Positions 43,774 to 52,991 of a DNA stretch of 64,000 nt are shown piece after piece. Position 1 is the stretch's first letter. Every line of letters starts with the position of its first letter. The notes beneath the pieces were generated by a model. The model made no database searches and was not told the origin of the DNA. It saw nothing but the letters and a program-made list of their open reading frames with translations. The stretch is from Sphingopyxis sp. Lineage in GTDB: Bacteria; Pseudomonadota; Alphaproteobacteria; Sphingomonadales; Sphingomonadaceae. The stretch lies in NCBI GenBank assembly GCA_016793775.1, contig JAEULK010000076.1, positions 16,521 to 80,520 on the forward strand, read 5' to 3'. A program made the position numbers and the translations under genes.

Positions 43774-43789
43774 GTTCACATATATGAAC
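43774..43789. promoter_or_regulatory. Palindrome covering the iclR-family start codon
   Basis: GTTCA-CATATA-TGAAC includes the ATG (43784-43786) of the IclR-family gene. A related sequence, GTTCAACATGAC, lies at 43755-43766. There is no Shine-Dalgarno sequence before the ATG, so the mRNA may be leaderless, with the operator overlapping the promoter start; autoregulation is likely. Confidence 0.55.
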
Positions 43790-44551
43790 GATAGCGTTCG
43801 CTCCGCCTCGCGCGTTCTCGACCTTCTCGAACTGCTCGCGGGAGCCGAGAACGGGCTGTCGCTTGCCGAGGCGTGCGAGCGGCTTTGCGCGCCCAAGAGC
43901 AGCACTTTGATGCTGCTGCGGACCCTCGCGGGCCGCGGTTATGCGGTGCGGGGCGAAGGCGATCGCTACCGGCTTCACGCGGACTTCCGCAGCGGCGGTT
44001 TCGGCTGGGGCGGGCAGGCTGCGCGCCTCGTCGCGGTCGCCGAGCCCGTGCTGCGCGAGCTTGCCGACACGATCGGCGAGACCGCGATCCTCGCGACCCT
44101 CACCGACAAGGGCATGGTGCGGCTGCTCGCCAAGGCGGTGACGCACGAGAATATCCGCTACGATATCGACCTCGGGCAGGAGTTGCCCGCCTATTGCACC
44201 GCGATCGGCCGCGTCCTCCTCGCGCAGATGCCGCGCGAGGCGCGCGCGCCCTTCCTCGACCGCATCGATCCGGTGGCGGTCACCCCGCACAGCCTGACCG
44301 ACCGTGCCGCGATCGAGGCGCGGATCGACGAGGCGGCGCGCGAGGGCATATCGGTCGTTGCCGAGGAATATGCGCTTGGCGGGACCGGCGCGGCGGTGCC
44401 GATCCGGCTCGCCGATGGCCGCGTCGTCGGGGCTGTCAACGCGGGCTGCATCTCGCCGCGCTTCGTCGGCAAGGAAGTGGCGGTAGCAGACGCCTTGCGC
44501 GCTGCGGCTTCGGCCATTGCGGCGCGCCTCGCCAATCGCGGCGCCGCATGA
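43784..44551 (+). CDS. IclR family transcriptional regulator
   Basis: A 255-residue regulator: N-terminal winged helix (SASRVLDLLELLAGAENGLS, then PKSSTLMLLRTLAGRGYAV) and C-terminal effector domain (about 85-250; AYCTAIGRVLLAQM, GISVVAEEYALGGTGAAVPI). IclR proteins usually control the catabolic operon they adjoin. It is the first gene of a long plus-strand operon and overlaps the PanE-like gene by four bases. The start codon lies in a palindrome and lacks a ribosome-binding site. Confidence 0.9.
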   Translation: MNDSVRSASRVLDLLELLAGAENGLSLAEACERLCAPKSSTLMLLRTLAGRGYAVRGEGDRYRLHADFRSGGFGWGGQAARLVAVAEPVLRELADTIGETAILATLTDKGMVRLLAKAVTHENIRYDIDLGQELPAYCTAIGRVLLAQMPREARAPFLDRIDPVAVTPHSLTDRAAIEARIDEAAREGISVVAEEYALGGTGAAVPIRLADGRVVGAVNAGCISPRFVGKEVAVADALRAAASAIAARLANRGAA

Positions 44552-45576
44552 GCGGGCGCGTCCTCGTCTGCGGCGCGGGCGCCGTCGGCGGTTCGGTCGG
44601 CGCGGCGCTCGTCGATGCGGGCCATGACGTCGAATTCGTCGATATGGACGGGGATCATGTCGCCGCGCTTCGCGACCCGGCCCGCGGCCTCGTGATCGAA
44701 GGTCCTGTCCGCTCGCGGGCCGGTCCGGTCCGCGCCTGGCGTCCCGATGAGCTTGCGGGACGATGGGACAAGGTCATGATCTGCGTGAAGGCGCATCACA
44801 CAGCCGCCGCGACGACGATGATCGCGCCGCATCTTGCCGACGGCGGCTGCGTGCTCACCTTGCAGAATGGGCTCGCCGCGCGCCTTGCCGCCGATGTGCT
44901 CGGGCGAGCGCGTGTCGTCGTCGGCTTCGTCAATTTCGGGGCCGACCGGACCGGCGACGGCAGGATCATGCTCGGCAACCGCGGCGCAGTGGCGCTCGGC
45001 GAATGGGACGGGACGACGACCGTTCGCCTCGGCGAGCTCTTCCGCTTGCTCGGCGATTTCGAACCCGATGCGATCGCCACCCCCGACATCTGGGCCTTCA
45101 TCTGGGGCAAGCTCGCTTATGCCGCGCTGCTCTTTGCCGAGGCGACCGCGACCGCGGGCATCGCCGCGACGCTCGACCGCCCAGAACTGCTGCCGCTCTG
45201 GCGCAAGCTTGCCGGAGAGGCGATCCGGACGGCGCGCGCCGAAGGCGTCGAGCCCGCAGGATTCAACGGGTTCGACCCCGAGGCGTTCGGACCGCGAGCG
45301 CGCGCCGCCGAAAGCGCCGCGAGCATTCGCGCAATCGCCGATTTCTATCGCGGCGGCGCCAAGTCCCATTCGGGCGTCTGGCGCGACCTTGCCGTTCACC
45401 TTCGTAAGACCGAGGTCGATGCGCAGCTTGGCATGGTCGCGGACATCGCGGCCGCGCGGGGTATCGCGACGCCCGCATTGTCGGGGCTGATCGCGCTCAT
45501 CCACCGGATCGAGGGCGGCACGGCGGTCCAGGACGACGTGCATCTCGCGGAGCTCGCCGATGCCCTCGCTGCCTGA
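44548..45576 (+). CDS. Ketopantoate reductase-like dehydrogenase (PanE/ApbA family)
   Basis: A 342-residue NAD(P)-dependent 2-keto acid reductase fold: CGAGAVGGSVG at 8-18, a Rossmann domain to about 170, then the all-helical ApbA C-terminal domain (WAFIWGKLAYAA, GGAKSHSGVWRDL, with the catalytic-lysine-containing WGK). Being placed in a catabolic operon and not with pan genes, it probably acts on another 2-keto or 2-hydroxy acid. Overlaps IclR by four bases and the next SDR by 17 bases. Confidence 0.85.
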   Translation: MSGRVLVCGAGAVGGSVGAALVDAGHDVEFVDMDGDHVAALRDPARGLVIEGPVRSRAGPVRAWRPDELAGRWDKVMICVKAHHTAAATTMIAPHLADGGCVLTLQNGLAARLAADVLGRARVVVGFVNFGADRTGDGRIMLGNRGAVALGEWDGTTTVRLGELFRLLGDFEPDAIATPDIWAFIWGKLAYAALLFAEATATAGIAATLDRPELLPLWRKLAGEAIRTARAEGVEPAGFNGFDPEAFGPRARAAESAASIRAIADFYRGGAKSHSGVWRDLAVHLRKTEVDAQLGMVADIAAARGIATPALSGLIALIHRIEGGTAVQDDVHLAELADALAA

Positions 45577-46318
45577 TCTTGCCGGCCGCTCCGTCGCCGT
45601 CAGCGGTGTCGGCTCGGCTTTCGGCGTTGCGATCGCCGACGCTTTTCATGCGCAGGGCGCCCATGTCTATGGATGCGATCTCGATCCTTCGGGCTTCGAG
45701 GCGCTGGTCGCCTCGGGGATTCGCTGCTCGTCGGTCGATCTTCGCGACCGCGCGGCGGCGGCAGGCTGGATCGAGGCGGTCGTCGGCGAGGGAAGGGGCA
45801 TCGATATCCTCGTCAACAATGCCGGCGGTGTCTCTGGACAAGATGCGCAGCCGTTCGAGACGCTGTCCGATGCCGACTGGGACCTTGTCGTCGACATCAA
45901 CCTCAACGCGGCGATGGCTCTGTCGCGCGCCGCCACCCGGCATATGGCGGCCGCCGGATCGGGCGCGATCGTCAACATCTGTTCGGGCGCCTCGCTACGT
46001 GCCTCGCTCACCGGCATCCAGGCCTATTGCGCGGCTAAGCACGCGCTTCTCGGACTGACCCGGCAGCTCGCGCACGAGCTCGGACCGCAGGGTATTCGGG
46101 TCAACGCCATCGCACCGGGCCTCGTGCTCACCGGCAAGGCGACGCGCCGCCAATGGGATGCCTATGGCCCGGAGCGACAGGCGGATATTCTCGGCGGTGT
46201 TGCGATGCGCCGGCTCGGCAGCGCGGAGGACATTGCGCGCGCGGCGCTGTTCCTCGCCTCGGACTGGGCGGGGTTCGTGACCGGCCAGATATTGAGCGTC
46301 GACGGCGGTATCCGGTGA
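45560..46318 (+). CDS. Short-chain dehydrogenase/reductase with variant cofactor motif
   Basis: A 252-residue SDR. The cofactor loop reads SGVGSAFG (15-22) instead of TGxxxGIG, so the first Thr and the third Gly are changed; NNAG at 86-89 and the catalytic S142, Y156 and K160 are intact, as is the final VDGGIR. D40 after beta-2 favours NAD(H). It probably interconverts a hydroxy and a keto intermediate in the amide pathway. Starts inside the PanE-like gene; followed after 13 bases by the deacetylase gene. Confidence 0.87.
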   Translation: MPSLPDLAGRSVAVSGVGSAFGVAIADAFHAQGAHVYGCDLDPSGFEALVASGIRCSSVDLRDRAAAAGWIEAVVGEGRGIDILVNNAGGVSGQDAQPFETLSDADWDLVVDINLNAAMALSRAATRHMAAAGSGAIVNICSGASLRASLTGIQAYCAAKHALLGLTRQLAHELGPQGIRVNAIAPGLVLTGKATRRQWDAYGPERQADILGGVAMRRLGSAEDIARAALFLASDWAGFVTGQILSVDGGIR

Positions 46319-46331
46319 GGGAGCAAGGATT

Positions 46332-47255
46332 ATGACCGAAGAGACGGCACGCGAGCCCTGGCAATGGGAAGAGGCCGAATGGCGCGGGCGCGTGAACCGC
46401 GTGCGCGCGGGACGGCGGCTCGCCCCGGCCGCCTGGCCGGACGGCAAGGGGTTTGCGGTCGCCATCTCCTTCGACAGCGACCATGAGACCAACGAGCTGC
46501 GCGATGGCGGCCATTCGATTTCGCGGCTGAGTTGGGGCGAATATGGCGCGCGCGTCGGCGTGCCGCGTATATTGGACCTGCTAGCGCGCCATAGCGTGCC
46601 CGCGAGTTTCTACGTCCCGGCAGTCGCCGCGCTATTGCATCCCGACGAACAGCGCCGTGTCGTTGCCGAGGGCCATGAGATCGGTCTTCACGGCTGGATT
46701 CACGAGCGCAATTCGGTTCTGCCCGAAGCGGCCGAACGCGACCTCATGCTGCGCTCGGCCGACACGATCGAGGCGGTCTGCGGCGAACGCGCGGTCGGTA
46801 TCCGCACCCCGTCGTGGGATTTCGGGCCGGGTACGCTCCGGACGATCCGCGACATGGGGCTCGCCTATGACAGCTCGCTCATGGCCGACGAGGATTGCTA
46901 CGAGCTGCTGCTCGATGGCGAGGAATGCGGCGTCGCCGAACTCCCCGTCGAATGGATCCGCGACGACGCGCCCTATTTCATGATGGACCGCTTCGGATCG
47001 GCGCGGCCGCATCTCGCGCCCGGCGACGTGTTCGACATTTACCGCCGCGAGCTCGATGCCGCGTGCGACGCGGGCGGACTGTTCCAGCTTACCCTCCATC
47101 CGCACATCATCGCCGCGCGCTCGCGCATCTGGATTCTCGACGAGTTGCTCGGCCACGCCGCCGCGCGCGGGGCCTGGTTCGCCACCCACCGCGACGTCGT
47201 TGCCCATGCGCGCGCTGCCGTTGCGGGTGCGGGATCGGGCGGAGAAAAAACATGA
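46332..47255 (+). CDS. Polysaccharide deacetylase (NodB)-type hydrolase
   Basis: A 307-residue carbohydrate-esterase-4 fold protein. NodB motif 1 is ISFDSDHETNE (D48, D50), motif 2 HEIGLHGWIHE (H120, H124 as metal ligands), motif 3 RTPSWDFGPGT. No signal peptide. Cytoplasmic NodB proteins of this kind include PuuE-type allantoinase and imidase-like enzymes that open cyclic amides or imides, which would fit the neighbouring creatininase-like protein and amidohydrolases better than a sugar deacetylase. This assignment of type is an inference. Confidence 0.83.
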   Translation: MTEETAREPWQWEEAEWRGRVNRVRAGRRLAPAAWPDGKGFAVAISFDSDHETNELRDGGHSISRLSWGEYGARVGVPRILDLLARHSVPASFYVPAVAALLHPDEQRRVVAEGHEIGLHGWIHERNSVLPEAAERDLMLRSADTIEAVCGERAVGIRTPSWDFGPGTLRTIRDMGLAYDSSLMADEDCYELLLDGEECGVAELPVEWIRDDAPYFMMDRFGSARPHLAPGDVFDIYRRELDAACDAGGLFQLTLHPHIIAARSRIWILDELLGHAAARGAWFATHRDVVAHARAAVAGAGSGGEKT

Positions 47256-47305
47256 ACCTGAAAATGTCTGGTGGGGTCAACCCGCAAGGCTGCGTCTTAA
47301 CCAAC

Positions 47306-47344
47306 GAGGGCGGGCCCTTCAGGCCGAATCAAGTGCCCGCCCTC
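47306..47344 (+). promoter_or_regulatory. Leader stem-loop before the amidohydrolase gene
   Basis: GAGGGCGGGC (47306-47315) and GCCCGCCCTC (47335-47344) are exact complements with a 19-base loop. The structure ends 8 bases before the AAAGGAG ribosome-binding site of the gene at 47369, in the only sizeable gap (113 bases) of the operon. There is no T run, so it looks like an mRNA processing or stability element or a partial attenuator, not a classical terminator. Confidence 0.5.
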
Positions 47345-47368
47345 ACTTCAAAGGAGCCGCTGTCCGCC

Positions 47369-48823
47369 ATGAAAGCGAAACTGTCCTTCCAGTCGTCCCT
47401 TGCGAGGACCTGTCTCGGGGCCACGGCCGCAGCGGCTCTTCTTGCCCTTTCGGCCGCTTCGGCTGCGCAGGCGCCCGCCGGCGAGCCCGTTCCCAAGCTC
47501 AACGATCGCCGACCATATCTCGGACCCGACGCGCGGACGAGCGAGGATCCGGTCCGTATCCCGATGAAGCCCGTCGCCGAGACCGGCCCCGAGCTCGTCA
47601 TTCGCGGCGGCCGCCTGTTCGACGCGGTGAGCGGCGCCGTGCGCCCCGCGACCGTCGTCATCCAGGGCAATCGCATCAAGGCGGTGCTCCCGCCCGATGC
47701 GATCGGCTGGGGCGCCGACGCGAAGATCATCGACGCCGCGGGCAAGACGGTAATGCCGGGGCTCATCGACATGCACACGCACGTCACCTATCCCGACCGC
47801 GCCTCGCCTTTCGACGAGCAGGGCAGCGAGGGGGCGGGGACGCTCCGCGGCCAGCGCAATCTTCGCTATTTCCTCGAATCGGGCTTCACCTCCGTCCGCG
47901 ACCTCAACGGCGTCAGCAACGCGCCGTTCCTGCTCAGCCAGTGGAGCGCGGCGGACATGATCCCGGCGCCGCGCGTCTTCGCCGCGGGCTGGATCATCAC
48001 CGGCACCGGCGGCCACGCCACCGAGCGGCCCGTGATCCCCAGCCATGGCCCAGATTATGCGAAAGAGGTCGACGGCCCCGACGCCTGGCGCGGCATGGTC
48101 CGCAAGGCGTTCAAGGAAGGCGCGAGCGTCATCAAGATTGCGAGCCATTTCGCGCCCGACGAAGTGCGCGCCGGAATCGAGGAAGCGCATCTTCTCGGCC
48201 TCAAGGTCACCTGCGACTGCGAGACCATCTACACCGAGATGGCGGTCGACGCAGGGATCGACATGATCGAGCATCCGCTGCCGCGCTCGGACGCCGCGAT
48301 CGCCAAGATGGCGAAGAAGAAGATCGCCGCGGTGCCGACCTTGCAGGTCTACCAGAATCTGCTCGACCGCGCCGGCGGTTTCTATGGCTCGACCTCGCGC
48401 CGGTTCACGATGACGAGCCAGGGCAATTTCGACGAGTTCAAGAAGATGAAGGCCGCGGGCATCATCATGGGTGTCGGCACCGACACAATCGGCGACGCGA
48501 GCCTGATGGTTCCGAACAGCTATATCGCCGAGCTCAAATGGTTCGTGCGCGGCGGCTATTCGGTCACCGATGCCCTGAAGGCGGGGACGGTTGTGAACGC
48601 CCGCCTCCTCGACATGGATGACGAACTCGGCAGCATCGAGCCCGGCAAGCTCGCCGACATCATCATTGTGGACGGCCGTCCCGACGAGAACCTCGACGAT
48701 CTGGCGAAGGTCGAGCAAGTCATCAAGGACGGGCAGTGGCTGATCCGGCACGGTGAGCTCGTCACCCCGCGTCATGTCTCGACCCCGCTCGTCAAACCCT
48801 CGCCTCCCGCGGACGTGAAGTGA
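47369..48823 (+). CDS. Exported amidohydrolase
   Basis: A 484-residue imidazolonepropionase-related amidohydrolase with a signal peptide (cleavage near AASAAQA, about 31-34). Metal motif DMHTHV (H136, H138); IKIASHFAPDE with the carbamylated-lysine position, EHPLPRSD and GVGTDTIGDA supply the other ligands. The ATG at 47369 begins the signal sequence and has AAAGGAG upstream; an in-frame ATG at 47252 would bury the signal peptide and is rejected. It acts in the periplasm on the imported substrate. Followed after 42 bases by an MFS carrier for the product. Confidence 0.87.
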   Translation: MKAKLSFQSSLARTCLGATAAAALLALSAASAAQAPAGEPVPKLNDRRPYLGPDARTSEDPVRIPMKPVAETGPELVIRGGRLFDAVSGAVRPATVVIQGNRIKAVLPPDAIGWGADAKIIDAAGKTVMPGLIDMHTHVTYPDRASPFDEQGSEGAGTLRGQRNLRYFLESGFTSVRDLNGVSNAPFLLSQWSAADMIPAPRVFAAGWIITGTGGHATERPVIPSHGPDYAKEVDGPDAWRGMVRKAFKEGASVIKIASHFAPDEVRAGIEEAHLLGLKVTCDCETIYTEMAVDAGIDMIEHPLPRSDAAIAKMAKKKIAAVPTLQVYQNLLDRAGGFYGSTSRRFTMTSQGNFDEFKKMKAAGIIMGVGTDTIGDASLMVPNSYIAELKWFVRGGYSVTDALKAGTVVNARLLDMDDELGSIEPGKLADIIIVDGRPDENLDDLAKVEQVIKDGQWLIRHGELVTPRHVSTPLVKPSPPADVK

Positions 48824-48865
48824 TGCCCCGCGCGTCGCTTGCCGCATCTTAGGGGAGGGAGCGCG

Positions 48866-50173
48866 ATGAACGCGACCGAGGCTGCCGCCCGACGCATCGA
48901 CCCGACGCGCCGCGAAACCGCGCGCGCGCTGGGCTCGGCGATGATCGGCAACTGGTTCGAGCTCTTCGATTTCATCATTTACGGCTATTTCGCGGCACAG
49001 ATCGGTCACGCGATGTTCCCCGAGGCCGACCCGGTGACCATCATCCTCTCGAGCTTCGCGACCTATGGGGTCGGCTTCGTCATGCGTCCCGTCGGCGGCG
49101 TGGTTCTAGGCCATTTCGGCGACCTTTATGGCCGCAAGAGCGCGCTCGTCTTCACCATGTTGCTTATGGCCGGCGCCACCGGCGCAACAGGCCTCATCCC
49201 CTCCTATGCGACGATCGGCATCGCGGCGCCGATCCTGCTCGTGATCTGCCGGCTCCTCCAGGGCTTCGCCGCAGGCGGCGAATGGGGCGGCGCGACCACC
49301 TTTCTCGTCGAATATGCGCCGCCGCACCGCCGCGGCCTTTACGGGGCCCTCCAGCAGCTCAGCACGAGCGTCGCGATCCTCTCGGCGCTCGGCACGTCGC
49401 TCCTGCTCAACGCGCTGCTTACCGAGCAGCAGATGATCGACTGGGGCTGGCGTATTCCTTTCCTCCTCGGCTTTCTCGTTGCGCCGGTCGGCTTTTACCT
49501 GCGCCGAAGCGTCCGCGAGACGCCGCGCTACCGCGCCGCGAGCGAGGATCGCTCGGCGAGCCCGATCCGCGAAGTGATTGCGCATCACCGGGGCGCGGTC
49601 GCCGACGTCTTCGGCGTCGCGGTCATCTGGTGTGTCGCCGGTTATACGTTCGGCGCCTTCCTCATCAGCTATGCGACCGAGCTGCTCCACATCGACCGCG
49701 GCACGGTGCTGCTCGCGATCACCGCCGGCACGCTCGTGAATCTTGCCGTGATTCCGCTCGCCGGACATCTCTCGGACCGCTTCGGACGTAAGCCCTTTCT
49801 CGTCGCGAGCGCGACCGGCTTTCTGCTGCTCGTCTTCCCGCTCTTTCATGCGATGGCCACCTTCGCGGCGCCGTGGACCATTTATGCGACGGCAATCACG
49901 GCGGGTGTGTTGAGCGGCCTCTACAGCGGCTGCGCCCCGACCTTCCTCTGCGAACTCCTGCCGACGCGGGTGCGCTATTCGGCGCTATCGGTCGGCTACA
50001 ACGCCGCGGTCATGCTCTTCGGCGGCTTTGCGCCCTTCATCGCGACCTTGCTCATCCAGCAGACGGGGGCACTCGCAGCGCCCGCCTTCTACGTCATGTC
50101 GGCCGCTGCGCTGACGCTTGTCTTCCTGCTTCGACTGAAAGCGCCCGATCAGGCCACCGCGCTCGATCGCTAA
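48866..50173 (+). CDS. MFS transporter (metabolite:H+ symporter type)
   Basis: A 435-residue carrier of the ProP/KgtP-like MHS family, twelve helices, with characteristic GNWFELFDFIIYGYFA near the start, GDLYGRKSALV in loop 2-3, RLLQGFAAGGEWGGA in helix 4-5 and DRFGRKPFL in loop 8-9. The family imports carboxylates, betaines or amino-acid-like compounds with protons. ATG at 48866 follows GGGGAGGGAGCG. It sits between an exported amidohydrolase and an exported M14 peptidase and so probably brings their products into the cytoplasm. Confidence 0.9.
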   Translation: MNATEAAARRIDPTRRETARALGSAMIGNWFELFDFIIYGYFAAQIGHAMFPEADPVTIILSSFATYGVGFVMRPVGGVVLGHFGDLYGRKSALVFTMLLMAGATGATGLIPSYATIGIAAPILLVICRLLQGFAAGGEWGGATTFLVEYAPPHRRGLYGALQQLSTSVAILSALGTSLLLNALLTEQQMIDWGWRIPFLLGFLVAPVGFYLRRSVRETPRYRAASEDRSASPIREVIAHHRGAVADVFGVAVIWCVAGYTFGAFLISYATELLHIDRGTVLLAITAGTLVNLAVIPLAGHLSDRFGRKPFLVASATGFLLLVFPLFHAMATFAAPWTIYATAITAGVLSGLYSGCAPTFLCELLPTRVRYSALSVGYNAAVMLFGGFAPFIATLLIQQTGALAAPAFYVMSAAALTLVFLLRLKAPDQATALDR

Positions 50174-50207
50174 CCGCCTACCGAACAATAAAGAGGGTCC
50201 CTGATTT

Positions 50208-52991
50208 ATGAAAAGACTGGCTGCCGCCGCCGCCTTCGCATGGCTGATGACGACAAGTGCCGCGATCGCTGGGCCGGTTCCGACGCCGAAGGAGGTGCTC
50301 GGGCACGACATGGGCGAAGACCGCTATGTCGCGAGCTACAGCGAAACCGCCATCTACTGGAAGCGGCTCGCTGAGGTCAGCGACCGGATCAAGCTCGTCG
50401 ATATCGGGCCCACCGTCGAAAAGCGGCGCCAGCTCATGGCGATCGTCTCTTCGCCCGAAAATTTGACGATGCTCGACAAATATAAGGATATCTCCGAGCG
50501 GCTCGGTCGCGCCGAAGGATTGACCGACGAGCAGGCTCGCGCGCTCGCCGCCGAAGGCAAGGCCGTGATCTGGGTCGATGGCGGCATTCATGCGAGCGAG
50601 ACGCTGACCCATTCGGCGATCATCCAGCAGGTCTACGACCTTGTGAACAGCGACGACGCCGAGGCGAAGCGCATCCGCGACAATGTCATCATCCTCTTCG
50701 TCGCCAACAATCCCGACGGGCAGGAGCTCGTCGCCAACTGGTATATGCGCATCAAGGATCCGGCGAAGCGCGAGGCGGGCTTCGAAAGCCTGCCCAAGCT
50801 TTACCACGCCTATGTCGGTCATGATAACAACCGCGACTTCTACATGGCCGAGATGCCCGAGACGCAGAATATCACCCGCGTCCTGTTCCGCGACTGGCGT
50901 CCGCAGGTCGTGCTCAACCAGCACCAGACCGGCCCCGCCGGAACGGTCATGTTCATTCCGCCCTTCCGCGATCCGTTCAACTTCAACTTCGATCCGCTCG
51001 TGATGACGAGCCTCGAAGAAGTCGGCGCGGCGATGCAGTCGCGTCTCCTCGCCGAGGGCAAACGCGGCGGCACCTCACGTGACGGGGCGCATTACGACAC
51101 CTGGTACAACGGCAACCTCCGCTCGATCTCCTATTTCCACAATGCGATCGGGATTCTCACCGAGACGATCGGCAAGCCGGTGCCGATCGACATCGAACTC
51201 GTCCCCGAGCGTCAGCTTCCCGGCAACAACCAGCCGGCACCGATCGCGCCGCAGAAATGGCATATCGGCCAGTCGCTCGAATATAGCATGACGATCAATC
51301 GCGCGGTGCTGAGCTATGCCGCGGCGAACCGCGAGAAACTGCTCTTCAACATCTACCGCATGGGCGCGAACAGTATCGCGCGCGGCAGCGCGGACAGCTG
51401 GACGATGACACCGACGCGGATCGCCGAGATGCACGCCGCCTCGGCGGCGACCGGGGCCAAGCCGGTCGCAACCCGCACGCGCGGTAGCAGCTCGATCGAC
51501 CCCCGCTTCTACGGCGCGGTGATGAAGAATCCGGCGAACCGTGACGCGCGCGCCTATATCATCGACCCCGGCCAGCGCGACTATCCGACCGCGATCCGCT
51601 TCCTCAATGCCCTGATCAAGCTCGGGGTCGATGTCGACCGCGCCAGCGCACCGTTCAGCGCCAACGGCAAGTCGTGGCCCGCCGGCACCTATTTCGTCCG
51701 CACAGCGCAAGCGTATCGCCCGCATATCCTCGATATGTTCGAGCCGCAGGATTATCCCGAAAATTTTGAATATCCCGGCGGCCCGCCGATCCCGCCCGCC
51801 GACGCGACCGGCTATACGCCCGCCTTTCAGATGGGCGTCGGCTTCGAGCGGGTGCTCGACCCGCTCGACGTGGCGTCCGAGCGCATTTCGACCCAGCTTT
51901 CGACGAGTCCGGGGCGGATCGTTGGCGATGGCAGGGCGGGTTATCTCGTCGGGCACGGGGCGAACAACAGTTTCATCCTCTCGAACCGTCTCCTGAAGGC
52001 CGGCCGGCCGGTCTCCTGGCTGTCGCAGCCGGTGGCGGTCGCGGGCGGCGCGGTCGAGCCCGGCGCGCTCTGGGTTCCCGCGAGCCCGGCGGCGACGCGC
52101 ATCGTCGAAGCGGCGGCCACGGAGCTCGGCCTCGACGTCGAGCGCGCAGCGGCGGCGCCGGCCGGCGAGCGCAGGGCGATGAAGCGTCCGCGGATCGCGC
52201 TCGTCGACATCTATGGCGGGCTGATGCCCACGGGCTGGATGCGCTGGATATTCGACCAGCATGAGTTTCCTTTCACCATCGTCTATCCCAAGCAGCTCGA
52301 TGCCGGGAAACTCCGCAAGGATTTCGACGTCATCATCATGCCGCACGCGGCCTTCCAGCTTCAGGCGGCACGCGCGAGCGGCGACGGCATGTTCCGCGGG
52401 CGTGGCGACGACAAACAGCCCAAGCCCGAGGAAATCCCCGCCGAATATCGCGCCTGGCTCGGCACGGTGACTCCCGAGAAGACCATCCCCGCGCTGAAAG
52501 TCTTCGTCGAGGACGGCGGCTCGCTGATCGCGATGGGCGGATCGGCGCAGGCGCTAGCACAGGCGATGGACCTGCCGGTCGAGGATGCCGTGGCCGAGAC
52601 GGTCGATGGCAAGACCGCGCGCCCGCCGCGCAGCAAATTCTATGTCCCCGGCGCGCTGGTCGAGGCGTCGGTCGACCCTGCGTCGCCCTTCGCTTACGGC
52701 ATGCCCGACAAGGTCGATCTCTTCTTCGACGACAGCCCGGTGTGGAAGCTCAAGCCGGGGGCGACAGGCGTCCAGGTTCCGGTGCGCTTCGCGGGCCTAC
52801 CAAAACTCAAGAGCGGCTGGGCGCACGGGCTCGACCGTCTCGACGGCGCAGGCGCCATCGTCGAGGTCGATCGTGGCAAGGGCCGGATCGTGCTCATCGG
52901 TCCCGAGGTCGCTCTCCGCGCGCAGACGCATGGCGCCTTCAAGCTCCTGTTCAACGCCATCTATCTGGGCGCGGGCCATGGCAAGCGCTGA
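50208..52991 (+). CDS. M14 family zinc carboxypeptidase, exported
   Basis: A 927-residue protein with a signal peptide (cleavage after SAAIA) and an M14 peptidase domain at about 35-400. Zinc motif HASE (H128, E131), third ligand in NQHQTGPAG, substrate arginine region DNNRDF. The remaining 500 residues include a glutamine-amidotransferase-like alpha/beta region (DVIIMPHAAFQ) and a C-terminal beta domain; this long form is common in soil Proteobacteria. It removes C-terminal residues from peptides in the periplasm. The end overlaps the creatininase-like gene by 14 bases. Confidence 0.87.
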   Translation: MKRLAAAAAFAWLMTTSAAIAGPVPTPKEVLGHDMGEDRYVASYSETAIYWKRLAEVSDRIKLVDIGPTVEKRRQLMAIVSSPENLTMLDKYKDISERLGRAEGLTDEQARALAAEGKAVIWVDGGIHASETLTHSAIIQQVYDLVNSDDAEAKRIRDNVIILFVANNPDGQELVANWYMRIKDPAKREAGFESLPKLYHAYVGHDNNRDFYMAEMPETQNITRVLFRDWRPQVVLNQHQTGPAGTVMFIPPFRDPFNFNFDPLVMTSLEEVGAAMQSRLLAEGKRGGTSRDGAHYDTWYNGNLRSISYFHNAIGILTETIGKPVPIDIELVPERQLPGNNQPAPIAPQKWHIGQSLEYSMTINRAVLSYAAANREKLLFNIYRMGANSIARGSADSWTMTPTRIAEMHAASAATGAKPVATRTRGSSSIDPRFYGAVMKNPANRDARAYIIDPGQRDYPTAIRFLNALIKLGVDVDRASAPFSANGKSWPAGTYFVRTAQAYRPHILDMFEPQDYPENFEYPGGPPIPPADATGYTPAFQMGVGFERVLDPLDVASERISTQLSTSPGRIVGDGRAGYLVGHGANNSFILSNRLLKAGRPVSWLSQPVAVAGGAVEPGALWVPASPAATRIVEAAATELGLDVERAAAAPAGERRAMKRPRIALVDIYGGLMPTGWMRWIFDQHEFPFTIVYPKQLDAGKLRKDFDVIIMPHAAFQLQAARASGDGMFRGRGDDKQPKPEEIPAEYRAWLGTVTPEKTIPALKVFVEDGGSLIAMGGSAQALAQAMDLPVEDAVAETVDGKTARPPRSKFYVPGALVEASVDPASPFAYGMPDKVDLFFDDSPVWKLKPGATGVQVPVRFAGLPKLKSGWAHGLDRLDGAGAIVEVDRGKGRIVLIGPEVALRAQTHGAFKLLFNAIYLGAGHGKR

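Noticed and set aside
47252-47368. Upstream start (ATG at 47252) for the exported amidohydrolase
   Set aside because: It would place 39 residues before the signal peptide and translate the leader stem-loop; the ATG at 47369 has a good ribosome-binding site.
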